DNA of 21,780 nt, from NCBI GenBank assembly GCA_964392115.1, contig CAYMOU010000044.1, positions 1 to 21,780 on the forward strand. Direction: 5' to 3'. This DNA comes from CAYXWM01 sp964392115. GTDB taxonomy: Bacteria > Bacillota > Clostridia > Lachnospirales > WRBF01. Both the position numbers and the translations under genes were made by a program. This document shows positions 1 through 7,801 of the stretch, one piece after another; position 1 is the stretch's first letter, and every line of letters begins with the position of its first letter. The notes beneath the pieces were generated by a model that saw nothing but the letters and a program-made list of their open reading frames with translations, did not search any database and was not told the origin of the DNA.

Positions 1-2
1 TA

Positions 3-284
3 CTTAATGAGGAATTCAAAAATGGACTGCTCTGCCGCATAGGCGGTGACGAGTTCCTTGTAATTCTCAAACAAACACCCTTGGAGGAAGCCGAGCTGTA
101 TGCCTCTGCCGCCTCAAAAGCAGCAAACAAGCTGTATGTGTCGCCGGAGTGCAGTTATCAAATGTCTTTAAGCTACGGTATAGAATGCCACAAACCCGGT
201 ATGACCTACAGTCAGCTTTTAGACCGGGCAGACAAAAAAATGTACGAATATAAAAAACAATTCAAAACGCCCAGAACAAGTTAA
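3..284 (+). CDS. Diguanylate cyclase GGDEF domain, C-terminal fragment (5' end outside window)
   Basis: The reading frame is open from the window edge and ends in TAA at 282-284. It contains an intact GGDEF signature (bases 42-56, in the context RIGGDEFLVIL), and the tail ADKKMYEYKK matches the usual C-terminal helix of GGDEF domains. GGDEF proteins condense two GTP into the second messenger cyclic di-GMP. The intact active-site loop suggests this one is catalytic, but the inhibitory-site RxxD and any sensory domains lie upstream of the window, so the input signal is unknown. A strong hairpin terminator follows immediately. The protein is truncated only by the window edge; nothing suggests a pseudogene. 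Confidence 0.9.
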   Translation, partial: LNEEFKNGLLCRIGGDEFLVILKQTPLEEAELYASAASKAANKLYVSPECSYQMSLSYGIECHKPGMTYSQLLDRADKKMYEYKKQFKTPRTS

Positions 285-292
285 AGGGCATC

Positions 293-324
293 AAAAAACC
301 TTGGAGGTTGCTCCAAGGTTTTTT
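293..324 (+). terminator. Rho-independent terminator, probably bidirectional
   Basis: A perfect 14-bp stem (293-306 with 311-324) closes a GTTG loop. The A-run on one arm and T-run on the other give a U-tract on both strands. It sits between two convergent genes (the GGDEF gene and the GNAT gene) and probably ends both. Confidence 0.9.
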
Positions 325-339
325 GCATTTGTTATAAGA

Positions 340-807
340 CTACAGGCTTAATTTCATAGGTGTCATATTTGGTCTTTCGGAATAGGCGAAGCCTAATTTT
401 TCATACAGAGGTTTGCCCGTGGGAGATGCCGACAGTTCTATAAACGAGGCTTTTTGCTCCTTTGCCTTTTCGATAAGAGCGTTCAGTACCTTGGTTGCAC
501 AGCCTTTTTTTCTGTGTTCGGCATAGGTTAAGACATTTAAAATCAGCCCAACTTTTCCGGTTGGGAAAAATATGTTTGCCGGCTTTTCTATGATTACAAG
601 AAAGGCCACAGAGGCTATACTGCCGTCGATTTCTGCAAATGCCGCAAAGAAATCTTTGTTTAAATGCCGGTTGTAATATAAAAATAATTCCTTTTGTAGG
701 GATTGTTTTTCTTCATTGGTCATGTCCCAATTTTCTTCTGCAAAAAAGTCAAACCTGACTTTAACCAGTAATTCAATGTCGTCGTTTGTGGCGAAACGTA
801 CTGTCAT
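340..807 (-). CDS. GNAT-family N-acetyltransferase
   Basis: This 155-aa protein has the length and layout of a single-domain GNAT enzyme, which transfers an acetyl group from acetyl-CoA to an amine. The acetyl-CoA pyrophosphate-binding motif A is visible at residues 99-104 (RKKGCA, matching R/QxxGxG/A), preceded by the beta4-like stretch VGLILNVLTY. The C-terminal GKPLYEKLGF is the typical 'YxKxGF' region. The start is set by GGAGGT six bases before ATG. The substrate cannot be read from sequence. The gene stands alone on the minus strand and has a hairpin in its leader (876-911). Small-molecule or peptide acetylation are both possible. Confidence 0.88.
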   Translation of the reverse strand: MTVRFATNDDIELLVKVRFDFFAEENWDMTNEEKQSLQKELFLYYNRHLNKDFFAAFAEIDGSIASVAFLVIIEKPANIFFPTGKVGLILNVLTYAEHRKKGCATKVLNALIEKAKEQKASFIELSASPTGKPLYEKLGFAYSERPNMTPMKLSL

Positions 808-875
808 TATGCACCTCCGAGTGATATAAACAGAGTAATTTTTATAGTAACTGCGTTTGAATAAATTTCGGAAAA

Positions 876-911
876 GGGAGAAAACCTTTTTATGTGAAAA
901 AGTCTTCTCCC
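876..911 (-). promoter_or_regulatory. Leader hairpin upstream of the GNAT gene
   Basis: A 7-bp outer stem (876-882 with 905-911) and a 6-bp inner stem (886-891 with 897-902) are separated by a small internal loop. On the minus strand the hairpin is followed by TTTTCC, about 70 bases before the GNAT start. It could be an attenuator or a weak terminator. Its 5' arm resembles that of the larE leader hairpin (16071-16116). I see no ligand-binding fold. Confidence 0.45.
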
Positions 912-947
912 CGGATTTTTAATTTTGTGCTGAACGAAGTCTTAAAA

Positions 948-985
948 ATATAAAAACAAAAGCTGTCAAACAAAGTTGACAGCTT
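948..985 (-). terminator. Terminator of the tRNA operon
   Basis: A perfect 10-bp inverted repeat (960-969 with 976-985) closes a 6-base loop. On the minus strand it is followed by a T-rich run (TTTGTTTTTA). It lies just after tRNA-Pro. Confidence 0.85.
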
Positions 986-993
986 AAACAATA

Positions 994-1067
994 TCGGGGT
1001 GACAGGACTTGAACCTGCGACCTCTGCGTCCCGAACGCAGCGCTCTACCAAGCTGAGCCACACCCCG
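994..1067 (-). tRNA. tRNA-Pro (anticodon CGG)
   Basis: On the minus strand there is a full cloverleaf: a 7-bp acceptor stem CGGGGTG/CACCCCG, a D-arm GCTC...GAGC, the anticodon loop TTCGGGA on stem CTGCG/CGCAG, and a T-arm with GTTCAAGTC. Anticodon CGG reads proline CCG. The discriminator is A, and CCA is not encoded (the next bases are TAT). It is cotranscribed behind tRNA-Leu. Confidence 0.96.
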
Positions 1068-1129
1068 GCGAGTTTATGTAAATAAAAAACATAGCCGTAA
1101 GTTCTTTTCAGAAATTACGACTGTTAATA

Positions 1130-1212
1130 TGCCGCAGAAGGGACTCGAACCCCCACGAACTCTCGTTCGGTAGATTTTGAGTCTACTGCGTCTGCCATTC
1201 CGCCACTGCGGC
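1130..1212 (-). tRNA. tRNA-Leu (anticodon CAA)
   Basis: On the minus strand the acceptor stem GCCGCAG/CTGCGGC, anticodon loop CTCAAAA on stem GTAGA/TCTAC, a class II long variable arm with stem CGAAC/GTTCG, and the T-arm GGTTCGAGTCC are all present. Anticodon CAA reads leucine TTG. Discriminator A; CCA not encoded. Confidence 0.96.
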
Positions 1213-1243
1213 ATTCGAAAACGTTAACCGCTTTCCGTCAAAG

Positions 1244-1272
1244 ATAATAACACAGTATGCAGGTAAAGTCAA
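1244..1272 (-). promoter_or_regulatory. Sigma-A type promoter of the tRNA-Leu/tRNA-Pro operon
   Basis: On the minus strand TTGACT (1267-1272) and TATTAT (1244-1249) are separated by exactly 17 bases. Transcription should start near 1237, about 25 bases before tRNA-Leu. Confidence 0.85.
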
Positions 1273-1325
1273 GCGTTTTTTTATATAATATCAAACTTTA
1301 TGTATCGAATCAAAAGATGATTTGT

Positions 1326-1364
1326 GATAAAAACCTTTTTTGCCGTCGAAAAAAGGTTTTTATC
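1326..1364 (-). terminator. Terminator at the end of the Hsp70 operon
   Basis: A perfect 16-bp stem (1326-1341 with 1349-1364) closes a 7-base loop. The distal T-run lies inside the stem, as is common for strong clostridial terminators. It overlaps the TAA stop of the last gene (1360-1362), so the operon ends here. Confidence 0.85.
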
Positions 1365-2529
1365 TATCACATTTTTCATAATATTTTTGCTTTAAGACCG
1401 CCAAAATTTCCGACAAAAGTTGCTGATATTCCATAATATTTCCGGTGGCTTTTTTTGTTTTTGCCTGTTCAAGTTTAGCAGGTAAATAGGACGGCGCAAG
1501 GGATAGGGCTTTAAAAGCCGCACTGTTAGCCAACACCAAACTATAGTCCAAGCGATAATACTTAGCCATAAGGGTCCAAAGTTCGGCGTCATCTTTGTGC
1601 TGAATTAATGCCTGTTTAACGGTCGTTGCAGCATCGGTAATATTGCAGGATTGCTCGTAAATCCACGCCTTTTTTTTGAAGTAAGCCTTGCCTTTTATAC
1701 CCGAATTATCGAGAGTCTCCAAAGCAAGCGGAAACATTTTAAGCTTTGCATATACATCAATCAATCTAAGGTAATATCTTGGCTCCGGCTGTGCCTTGAC
1801 GGCATTTTTAAAGCTGTCTAAGGCATAAAAGAAGTTGCCGGTTCTGAAATTTATTTCACCCAAAAGATACATTGCCCGGTGAGAATTGACGGAGCTGTCT
1901 GCGGTTTTTAGGGCTTTCAATGCCTTTTCAAAGCTGTTGTTATGTATGGCAGCTTCAGCCATGTTTAAAAGGATGGTATAGCGTTGATTGCTTGTGGGGT
2001 AAAGTTCCGAGGCACGCTGAAACATATCCTCCGCCAAGGCGTATTTATTCATTTTCATATAGACTACGCCCAGATTGTTTAACAATTCCGGGGTTTCGCC
2101 GGTTTCAGCGGATTTTTTGTACAGTTCAGCCGCCTTTTCCGGAAAATTCAAACGAGCATAACGGTCGCCGTGTTCCTTAAATTGCTTGTGGTTGGTTTCG
2201 TTTTCCCATTCTGTCAGTTGCCTGTTGACGTTTTCCAATTCTTCACAGCCGAAATAACCGTATAAACTTAAAAACGCCATGATTCTTTCCCTTGCCGTTT
2301 TCAGCCGGGTAATATCCCTTAGGCAATCCCCAAAGGGTTTCGAAAGGTTAGCAGCCCAGGCTATGAATTTATCCGATACAAATTCGTCTATGGATTTCTC
2401 CCAATAATGATAAACGTGGTAAAGGCTTTCCTCCACAGAAAAGACGTTTATATTTGTACCGGTAAAACGGTAGGGTTGTAGGGAAACATAAGGGTTAACG
2501 CAAAGAAACAAAGAGGTCAACCGGGACAC
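1360..2529 (-). CDS. TPR-repeat protein with conserved-looking N-terminal domain, last gene of the Hsp70 operon
   Basis: This is a 389-aa soluble protein. Residues 1-105 form a non-repeat region with many aromatics (NPYVSLQPYRF, ESLYHVYHYW). From about 115 to 250 there are at least four TPR-like units (for example LLNNLGVVYMKMNKYALAED and MYLLGEINFRTGNFFYALDS), with more helical repeat beyond. TPRs bind protein tails or partner proteins, and in eukaryotic and bacterial chaperone systems they often dock Hsp70. Here a cochaperone or adaptor role is inferred from context. The start is uncertain. The called GTG lies only 4 bases after the upstream stop and its AAGGAG ribosome site touches it. The TTG at 2518-2520, eight bases downstream of GGAG, is better spaced and would remove three residues. 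No signal peptide or membrane segment is seen. Confidence 0.85.
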   Translation of the reverse strand: MSRLTSLFLCVNPYVSLQPYRFTGTNINVFSVEESLYHVYHYWEKSIDEFVSDKFIAWAANLSKPFGDCLRDITRLKTARERIMAFLSLYGYFGCEELENVNRQLTEWENETNHKQFKEHGDRYARLNFPEKAAELYKKSAETGETPELLNNLGVVYMKMNKYALAEDMFQRASELYPTSNQRYTILLNMAEAAIHNNSFEKALKALKTADSSVNSHRAMYLLGEINFRTGNFFYALDSFKNAVKAQPEPRYYLRLIDVYAKLKMFPLALETLDNSGIKGKAYFKKKAWIYEQSCNITDAATTVKQALIQHKDDAELWTLMAKYYRLDYSLVLANSAAFKALSLAPSYLPAKLEQAKTKKATGNIMEYQQLLSEILAVLKQKYYEKCDR

Positions 2530-2533
2530 TCCT

Positions 2534-4606
2534 TTACAGTCGTATAAGCTCGGTAATGCTCATTGCTATGTTATCCAAAATATCGAAGAAACTGTCGTTT
2601 AAGTTGTAGTACTTGCCCTTGGGTTTGGTTAGGGGTTCGTAGGCTTCTACGCTTTCTCTGTCTCTGCGTGCAACCACGTAGGTGGTGATGTTGTAGTTGC
2701 TTAACATATCGCAGATGTCGCTGACGCTGTTGCCCACCATGGTTGGAACATGTGGCGGTGCATCGGTTATGAGTATAAAGATGTAGTGGGCATCTCTGTC
2801 ATAATCGCTGACCAGTTTAACCCCTGTTTCAACTGCATCTAAGGCGGATTCGGGTATATCGCCGCCGTAGGTTCTGGGTATATTTTTAACCTGCTTGCGG
2901 AATTTTTCTATGTCGGCAGTAAAGCTGTAAACCGAGGGTTTTTCTTTTTCGTACAAATCCCCAAAACCTATTAATCCCAGCATGGATTTTGCACCTTTGA
3001 AGGTTAAAATCCGGCTGAATTCTATGGCTCTGTCCTTAACGCCGTTTATATAGGTATCCATAGATCCGGTGGTATCTATAAGGAATACCACGTTCACCTT
3101 ATCGGTCATGCCGGTTTGTGTTAAGGCAACGGGAATGGGCGCTACCTTGGTTCTGTCAAATTCGGCACGCTCGGTTTTGCCTGTTTTTAAGTCTTTGACG
3201 AATACTTCAAACAGGTTGTTTTCGTCCAGTGCATAGGTAATTTCCAATTGAGCAGAGGCGGAAAGCCCGGCAAATTGCACCGTTCCTATATATTTTTTCT
3301 TTTCTTTTTGACCCTCTTCCCATTGGAAAACGTCCACATTAACCATAGCACCGCCGGGGCTGACGGTAAAGTTAGAGTCGGACACTCGGCAGGGTATGGG
3401 CGTACCCATAGGAATAATAGGTATAAGGCTCTTTTCCATGGTGGCAATGTCAGTCACAGCCATGGTTCCGAAAACTTGTCTGGTAATTTGGCTTACCTTT
3501 ACCCCGGAACTGGGTAAGTGTATTAAATAATTGTAGACAGATGCTCCCATTGCAACGGATTTCGCCGGGTCTTGGGCACGATAGGGTTCTTTGATAAAAC
3601 CTGCAACCATGCGTTTTACCATGGGCACAAGTGTAGAACCGCCAACAAGAATTACCTTTGAAACCTCATCCGCCGCTAAATCGGCTCTTTTTAAGGCTTC
3701 GGCTATAATGTCACGGCTTCGTTCCACGTATTTTCGTATAAGTGATTCAAATTCTTCTCTGGTGATTTCAAAGGAGAGATTTTTGGGCACTCCTTCGTAT
3801 ACAATTAAGGGCGTAAGCCTGACGGTGGCCTTGTTTGTGCCGGAAAGTTTCTTTTTGGTTTGCTCGGCTTCGTGTTTCAGTTTTTGAAGAACACGTTTTT
3901 GCTCCAGTTCGTCTAAGGAATCCAAGTCTACGGCGTTGTCCTGTTTGAATTTAACCTTCATATAGTTGATTAATTCGTTGTCAAAATCATCGCCGCCCAA
4001 ATTCATGTCACCTACGTTGGATAACTCGGTAAATATCTCTTGACCGTCCGCATCCAAGGTTACTTTCAAAACGCATACATCCAGAGTACCGCCGCCAAGG
4101 TCGAATACCAAAAGTGTTTGGGCATAGGATTGCTTAAAACCATAATCAATGGCTGCCGCCAAAGGCTCCGACAACAAAAACACCTGCTTGAAACCTGCCA
4201 ACAGACCGGCGTTTTTGGTTGCGTAAATTTGACGGTCGTCGAAATAAGCCGGGTGAGTGATTACCACTTCTTCAAAATTTTCACCTGTTTGTTTGCAGGC
4301 TGCTTCTCGAATTTTCTTTAAAATTTCAGCACTGATTTCTTCGGGAGTTTTTTCGGCTTGACCTACGGGTATTTTTTCGGCCTTACCCATTAGGCGTTTT
4401 ACGGAGGTTACGGTGGTATCCGGGTAGATTATGGCCCCTGCCTTGGCCTCTGCACCCACGGTAATTTCATCCTCCGAAAAGCACACCACCGACGGCAAAA
4501 CCTCGTCGGTTTCGTCGATTTTTACTACTTCCAAACTGTCGTTTTTATCGTTGTAAATAACACCTACGGAGTTGGTCGTTCCTAAGTCTATACCTAAATA
4601 GCTCAT
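2534..4606 (-). CDS. Hsp70-VWA fusion protein
   Basis: Residues 1-370 are an Hsp70 nucleotide-binding domain with all key motifs: phosphate-1 GIDLGTTNS (5-13), the catalytic-type Lys70 (SVKRLMG), phosphate-2 VFDLGGGTLD (167-176) and the adenosine motif VILVGGSTLVP (318-328). Residues 371-490 look like the beta substrate-binding domain. Where DnaK has its helical lid, residues 500-690 are instead a von Willebrand A domain. Its MIDAS is visible: DTTGS (511-515), GGD (581-583) and TDAPP (614-618). This metal site normally binds an acidic ligand residue on a partner protein. ATP-driven Hsp70 cycling may therefore be coupled to metal-dependent adhesion; that coupling is inference. The start is supported by GGAAGGA seven bases before ATG. 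The upstream gene ends 4 bases earlier and the TPR gene follows after 4 bases, so translation is probably coupled. Confidence 0.93.
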   Translation of the reverse strand: MSYLGIDLGTTNSVGVIYNDKNDSLEVVKIDETDEVLPSVVCFSEDEITVGAEAKAGAIIYPDTTVTSVKRLMGKAEKIPVGQAEKTPEEISAEILKKIREAACKQTGENFEEVVITHPAYFDDRQIYATKNAGLLAGFKQVFLLSEPLAAAIDYGFKQSYAQTLLVFDLGGGTLDVCVLKVTLDADGQEIFTELSNVGDMNLGGDDFDNELINYMKVKFKQDNAVDLDSLDELEQKRVLQKLKHEAEQTKKKLSGTNKATVRLTPLIVYEGVPKNLSFEITREEFESLIRKYVERSRDIIAEALKRADLAADEVSKVILVGGSTLVPMVKRMVAGFIKEPYRAQDPAKSVAMGASVYNYLIHLPSSGVKVSQITRQVFGTMAVTDIATMEKSLIPIIPMGTPIPCRVSDSNFTVSPGGAMVNVDVFQWEEGQKEKKKYIGTVQFAGLSASAQLEITYALDENNLFEVFVKDLKTGKTERAEFDRTKVAPIPVALTQTGMTDKVNVVFLIDTTGSMDTYINGVKDRAIEFSRILTFKGAKSMLGLIGFGDLYEKEKPSVYSFTADIEKFRKQVKNIPRTYGGDIPESALDAVETGVKLVSDYDRDAHYIFILITDAPPHVPTMVGNSVSDICDMLSNYNITTYVVARRDRESVEAYEPLTKPKGKYYNLNDSFFDILDNIAMSITELIRL

Positions 4607-4610
4607 AACA

Positions 4611-6248
4611 TTATCCTTCCACTATGGTTTTTTTGTATCTACTCGGGTCAAAACCTTGTTTAAAGCCGCTTGGGGCGTATTCCTCGCCAAAGCCCAAATC
4701 CTCTACCATGCCCTTGACCAGACCGCCTTCTTCCTCTACCAAAAGGGTTACGTTCAGCTTGGTTTTGCCGTTGGGTCTGTCAGGTAGGCCGATGATTTCC
4801 ACTTGGCCTATAAGCTTGCAGTTTTCTATGCTGTCTTCCTTATGAATACGCTCCATTATTTTTAAACTGAGAGAGGTCATGTCTTGGGGATTATCCCCGG
4901 AAAGGGTGAAAATATGGCTCTTTTTAGCCAATACATATGGGGTTCCTCGGCGTATCATGGTGAAGAAGGCCGGCTTGTCTCCGTTTAAGACCTCTAAGCC
5001 TATGTCGTGAGGAACGGAAACTTCAAATTCCACCGAGAGTTTCTCGGCATTTATATCCGGTTGAGAAAGCAGACCCATTTTCATAGCGGCATAGTAGGTC
5101 GCACCTATGGAAATATCCAGTGCCGGCCGCTCCGAGGAATAGATTTTGCTTTCATCATTAAATATTTCTATCAGCATATCCCTAACCCAAGGCATTTGGG
5201 AAGAACCGCCCTCAAGCAAAACCCTGTCTATGTCTCCCGGAGAAAGGCAGCCTTTGTAGGTCTCTCTTAGGGTTTTCAGCACCAATTTTCGGGTTTTCTC
5301 CGCAAAGGGACGTATTAATTCCTCGAAGGATTCCCTTGTAATCTGCTCCACAAAGGGTGGTACACAGAACGTAAAGGGAATACGGAAGCTTTTAACCCCG
5401 GATAGCCGCTCCTTGGTCTCTCCGGCACGAAGCATAATTTCCACTTGGTTTTCTATGGCTATGTCTTGTTTTTGCTGACCGGACTTTTGGTAGATGAATT
5501 TGTAGCATTGCTCTTGAAGAATTTCATCTATGTTATCGCCGCCGTGATAGGCTTCGCCGCCTTCGCTGATAACCTGTAACTTTATTTGACGGGTATCTTT
5601 TTCGGACACATGAAATACGGTAATGTCCAGGGTTCCGCCGCCAAAGTCAAACACCAGTATTTTTTCGCCCTGTTCCAATTCATGCCTAAAATTATAGGCC
5701 AAAGCCGCCGCCTTGGGTTCTTCTATAAGGCAAATTAATTTATCGGATAGCCCTGCAAGTTCACAGGCTCGCATGGTTGCCTTTTTGGCACTGTCGTCAA
5801 AATCATAGGGCACAGATACCACCAAACCGGCTATTTCTGCCTTGGGATTAAGACTGCGGCAATGCTCGGTTAATTCCGTAAGAATCTTTGCGGATAATTC
5901 CTCCGGCAGGTACTCTCTGCCGTCTATGAGTATTCCCTCGTCCGTTCCCATTTTTCGCTTTATTGAACGGATTGTGGTTTCAGGGTAAATTTTCATGGAA
6001 CGGAAAGCCTCTTCGCCTATAACCCATTCGCCTTGGGTCTCGTCGTCGTCCCGGCGGTATTGAATAACCGAGGGCATGGGAATTTTCCCGAAGCCGTTGC
6101 TTATATCTATGGGTTCCGGCCTGCCGTTGTTGGCATCCCAGTAGCTTACAATGGAATTTGTGGTGCCCAGGTCTATGCCCAGTATATACAGGTCCTCCGG
6201 CAACTTACCCAGCTGTGCAATCTTTTGCTTATATTCTTCCCGGTTCAT
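4611..6248 (-). CDS. Hsp70-like ATPase without helical lid (545 aa)
   Basis: This is an Hsp70 homologue with an intact ATPase. Phosphate-1 is GIDLGTTNS (24-32), the catalytic-type Lys97 lies in SIKRKMG, phosphate-2 is VFDFGGGTLD (199-208), and the adenosine motif is VLLEGGSSQMP (343-353). About 24 residues precede the usual Hsp70 start. After a beta region (about 405-520) the protein ends in a short tail, with no room for the roughly 100-residue lid of DnaK. Its C-terminal part (GLPxRPxGxTxL ... DLGFG) is clearly shared with the neighbouring 488-aa protein, so the two are paralogues from a tandem duplication. The start is supported by GAGGTG before ATG. It is probably the active partner of that degenerate paralogue (inference). 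Confidence 0.93.
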   Translation of the reverse strand: MNREEYKQKIAQLGKLPEDLYILGIDLGTTNSIVSYWDANNGRPEPIDISNGFGKIPMPSVIQYRRDDDETQGEWVIGEEAFRSMKIYPETTIRSIKRKMGTDEGILIDGREYLPEELSAKILTELTEHCRSLNPKAEIAGLVVSVPYDFDDSAKKATMRACELAGLSDKLICLIEEPKAAALAYNFRHELEQGEKILVFDFGGGTLDITVFHVSEKDTRQIKLQVISEGGEAYHGGDNIDEILQEQCYKFIYQKSGQQKQDIAIENQVEIMLRAGETKERLSGVKSFRIPFTFCVPPFVEQITRESFEELIRPFAEKTRKLVLKTLRETYKGCLSPGDIDRVLLEGGSSQMPWVRDMLIEIFNDESKIYSSERPALDISIGATYYAAMKMGLLSQPDINAEKLSVEFEVSVPHDIGLEVLNGDKPAFFTMIRRGTPYVLAKKSHIFTLSGDNPQDMTSLSLKIMERIHKEDSIENCKLIGQVEIIGLPDRPNGKTKLNVTLLVEEEGGLVKGMVEDLGFGEEYAPSGFKQGFDPSRYKKTIVEG

Positions 6249-6263
6249 TGCTACACCTCTCTG

Positions 6264-7730
6264 TCACTCTCCGGGCTTATTCCGGACATTTTCTGTCACA
6301 CTCAACAGAAAACTACTTTCAAAATCGCTTCGTGGAAACATATCCCCAAAGCCCAAGTCCTTCACCCTAACCCAAATTTCGCCGTCCTTGGCTTCTTTAA
6401 AATCCACCGAAAGACGGGTGGTGCCTTTGGGTCTTTTGGGCAGACCGTTAAGTGAAAGGGTTTTTAGAATTTCCAATTCGCTGCTGTGGTTTTTTATAAA
6501 TATATCCAAATTAATATCGGTTTGACCGGCTTGATTTATTATTACATGAGCCGTATTTTCTTTTAAATCGTGGGTTATCATGGGCAAAAAGCGTGGGGTA
6601 TTGTTTTGAATTATGCTGATTCCAACTTCTCGGGATTGAGCCGGGTTGAGAATTTTAATTTTTTTATCCGTTAATTTCAGCTTTGATAACCCATATAGCA
6701 AGGCACCCTCGGCAAAAATACACTTTGCATTCTTAAAGGAAGTAATCTTTGCGTCGGGATAAATGTTTTTGACGGTTTCCTTAGCAAGATACATTTCGAA
6801 ACCGCCGCCGCAGAGGATTATTTCCCGGGAGCCGCCTGTGGGTTGAGTTTGAGTTAATTTTTTACGTAGCGGTTCAAGGAATTTTGCAACTTCCTCCGGC
6901 TCTGCTTTTTGCCTGAAAGGCGGATATACGAAATTGTAATATAAATTCACGCTTTTGCTGTGTTTTTGAAAGAGCAGGTCTTTGTTTTGATGAACAAATT
7001 GCTTAAACTTTTGTACTTCGTAATCCTTGCCGGTCAGAAAACTTTCAAGATAGGCGGTAATGCTACAATTCAAGTTTTCTATGGAAATTGCTCGGTCTGT
7101 GTCTTCCTCGCTAACCTTTGCAATCAGAACATTGTCTTTTCGTTCTGTATTGACTAAATACCGCCTAAAACTTCGGTTGCCGTAATCCATAATTTGCAAG
7201 GCCTTGGATTCTTTGTCCTCAAGACAGTACAGGATGCATTCTAAGTTCCCGACGCAACCCATATATTCATTTGCATATCCGGCAAGGCGGAAAGCGTTTG
7301 CCAAAGCTTCCGTTGTCTCCGGCGAGGGATTGCCGGCAAGAGTGGCGAAAATAGCCTTTATTTTTGCCCTTGGGTTGATGTTTCTTATTTGCTCAATCAG
7401 CCGCTTCAGAAAAATCCCCAAAAGTTCCGGGAAGGAGTATAGTTTTTCTCCTATTTTTACCTTTTGGTTGCTGCATAAATTTGAAATCAAATCCCTAACA
7501 GTGATTGCGTTTTCCACTCCGCTGTTCAGCAAGGCATCTTCGCCGATTATCCACTCGTGGCTGTCCTGCAAATATTGAATAACCGTGGGAACGGAGGGCT
7601 TGCCATAACCGCCGCTGATGTCCAATATCTCCGGCTTTAGAGAAGTCTCGGTGCAATAAGCCAAGGCAGAGGTTTCGTTGCCCGGGTCTATGCCCAGAAT
7701 ATATTCGGTACGGTTTTGTTTTTCATACAT
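6264..7730 (-). CDS. Hsp70 homologue with degenerate ATPase motifs (probable pseudo-ATPase)
   Basis: This 488-aa protein aligns along its length with the downstream 545-aa Hsp70-like protein, including the C-terminal GLPKRPKGTTRL ... DLGFG block. Its catalytic motifs are eroded. Phosphate-1 reads GIDPGNETS (13-21) instead of GIDLGTTNS. The lysine-bearing SIKR segment is TVRDLIS (77-83) and has no lysine. Phosphate-2 is MDYGNRSF (181-188) instead of FDFGGGTL. The adenosine motif is LCGGGFEMY (306-314). I infer that it does not hydrolyse ATP and acts as a regulatory or structural partner, perhaps in a heterodimer. The frame is long and free of stops with a normal protein-like composition, so it is not a decaying gene. 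The ribosome site is weak (AGAGTG seven bases before ATG). A 71-base gap with a weak terminator-like hairpin precedes it. Confidence 0.88.
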   Translation of the reverse strand: MYEKQNRTEYILGIDPGNETSALAYCTETSLKPEILDISGGYGKPSVPTVIQYLQDSHEWIIGEDALLNSGVENAITVRDLISNLCSNQKVKIGEKLYSFPELLGIFLKRLIEQIRNINPRAKIKAIFATLAGNPSPETTEALANAFRLAGYANEYMGCVGNLECILYCLEDKESKALQIMDYGNRSFRRYLVNTERKDNVLIAKVSEEDTDRAISIENLNCSITAYLESFLTGKDYEVQKFKQFVHQNKDLLFQKHSKSVNLYYNFVYPPFRQKAEPEEVAKFLEPLRKKLTQTQPTGGSREIILCGGGFEMYLAKETVKNIYPDAKITSFKNAKCIFAEGALLYGLSKLKLTDKKIKILNPAQSREVGISIIQNNTPRFLPMITHDLKENTAHVIINQAGQTDINLDIFIKNHSSELEILKTLSLNGLPKRPKGTTRLSVDFKEAKDGEIWVRVKDLGFGDMFPRSDFESSFLLSVTENVRNKPGE

Positions 7731-7756
7731 GGTATCACTCTTTGGGGTTAGGGATT

Positions 7757-7798
7757 TGGCGAAAAATAAAAACTAAGACCTTATCGTTTTAAGTGGTC
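7757..7798 (-). terminator. Weak intra-operon terminator or attenuator
   Basis: On the minus strand GAC-(CA)-CTTA pairs with TAAG-GTC (7776-7798) around a 6-base loop. A T-rich run (TTAGTTTTTATTTTT) follows. The stem is short and bulged, so at most it reduces readthrough from the GrpE-like gene into the degenerate Hsp70 gene. Confidence 0.35.
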
Positions 7799-7801
7799 GG
7801 G

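Noticed and set aside
994..1212. tRNA genes as the integration site of the serine-recombinase element
   Set aside because: Both tRNAs are intact, 15 kb from the recombinase, with no duplicated tRNA fragment. The broken peptidase gene is a far better target.
6033..6525. Overlapping plus-strand frames of 124 and 140 codons
   Set aside because: Antisense to two Hsp70 genes with clear motifs and lacking a convincing ribosome site of their own.
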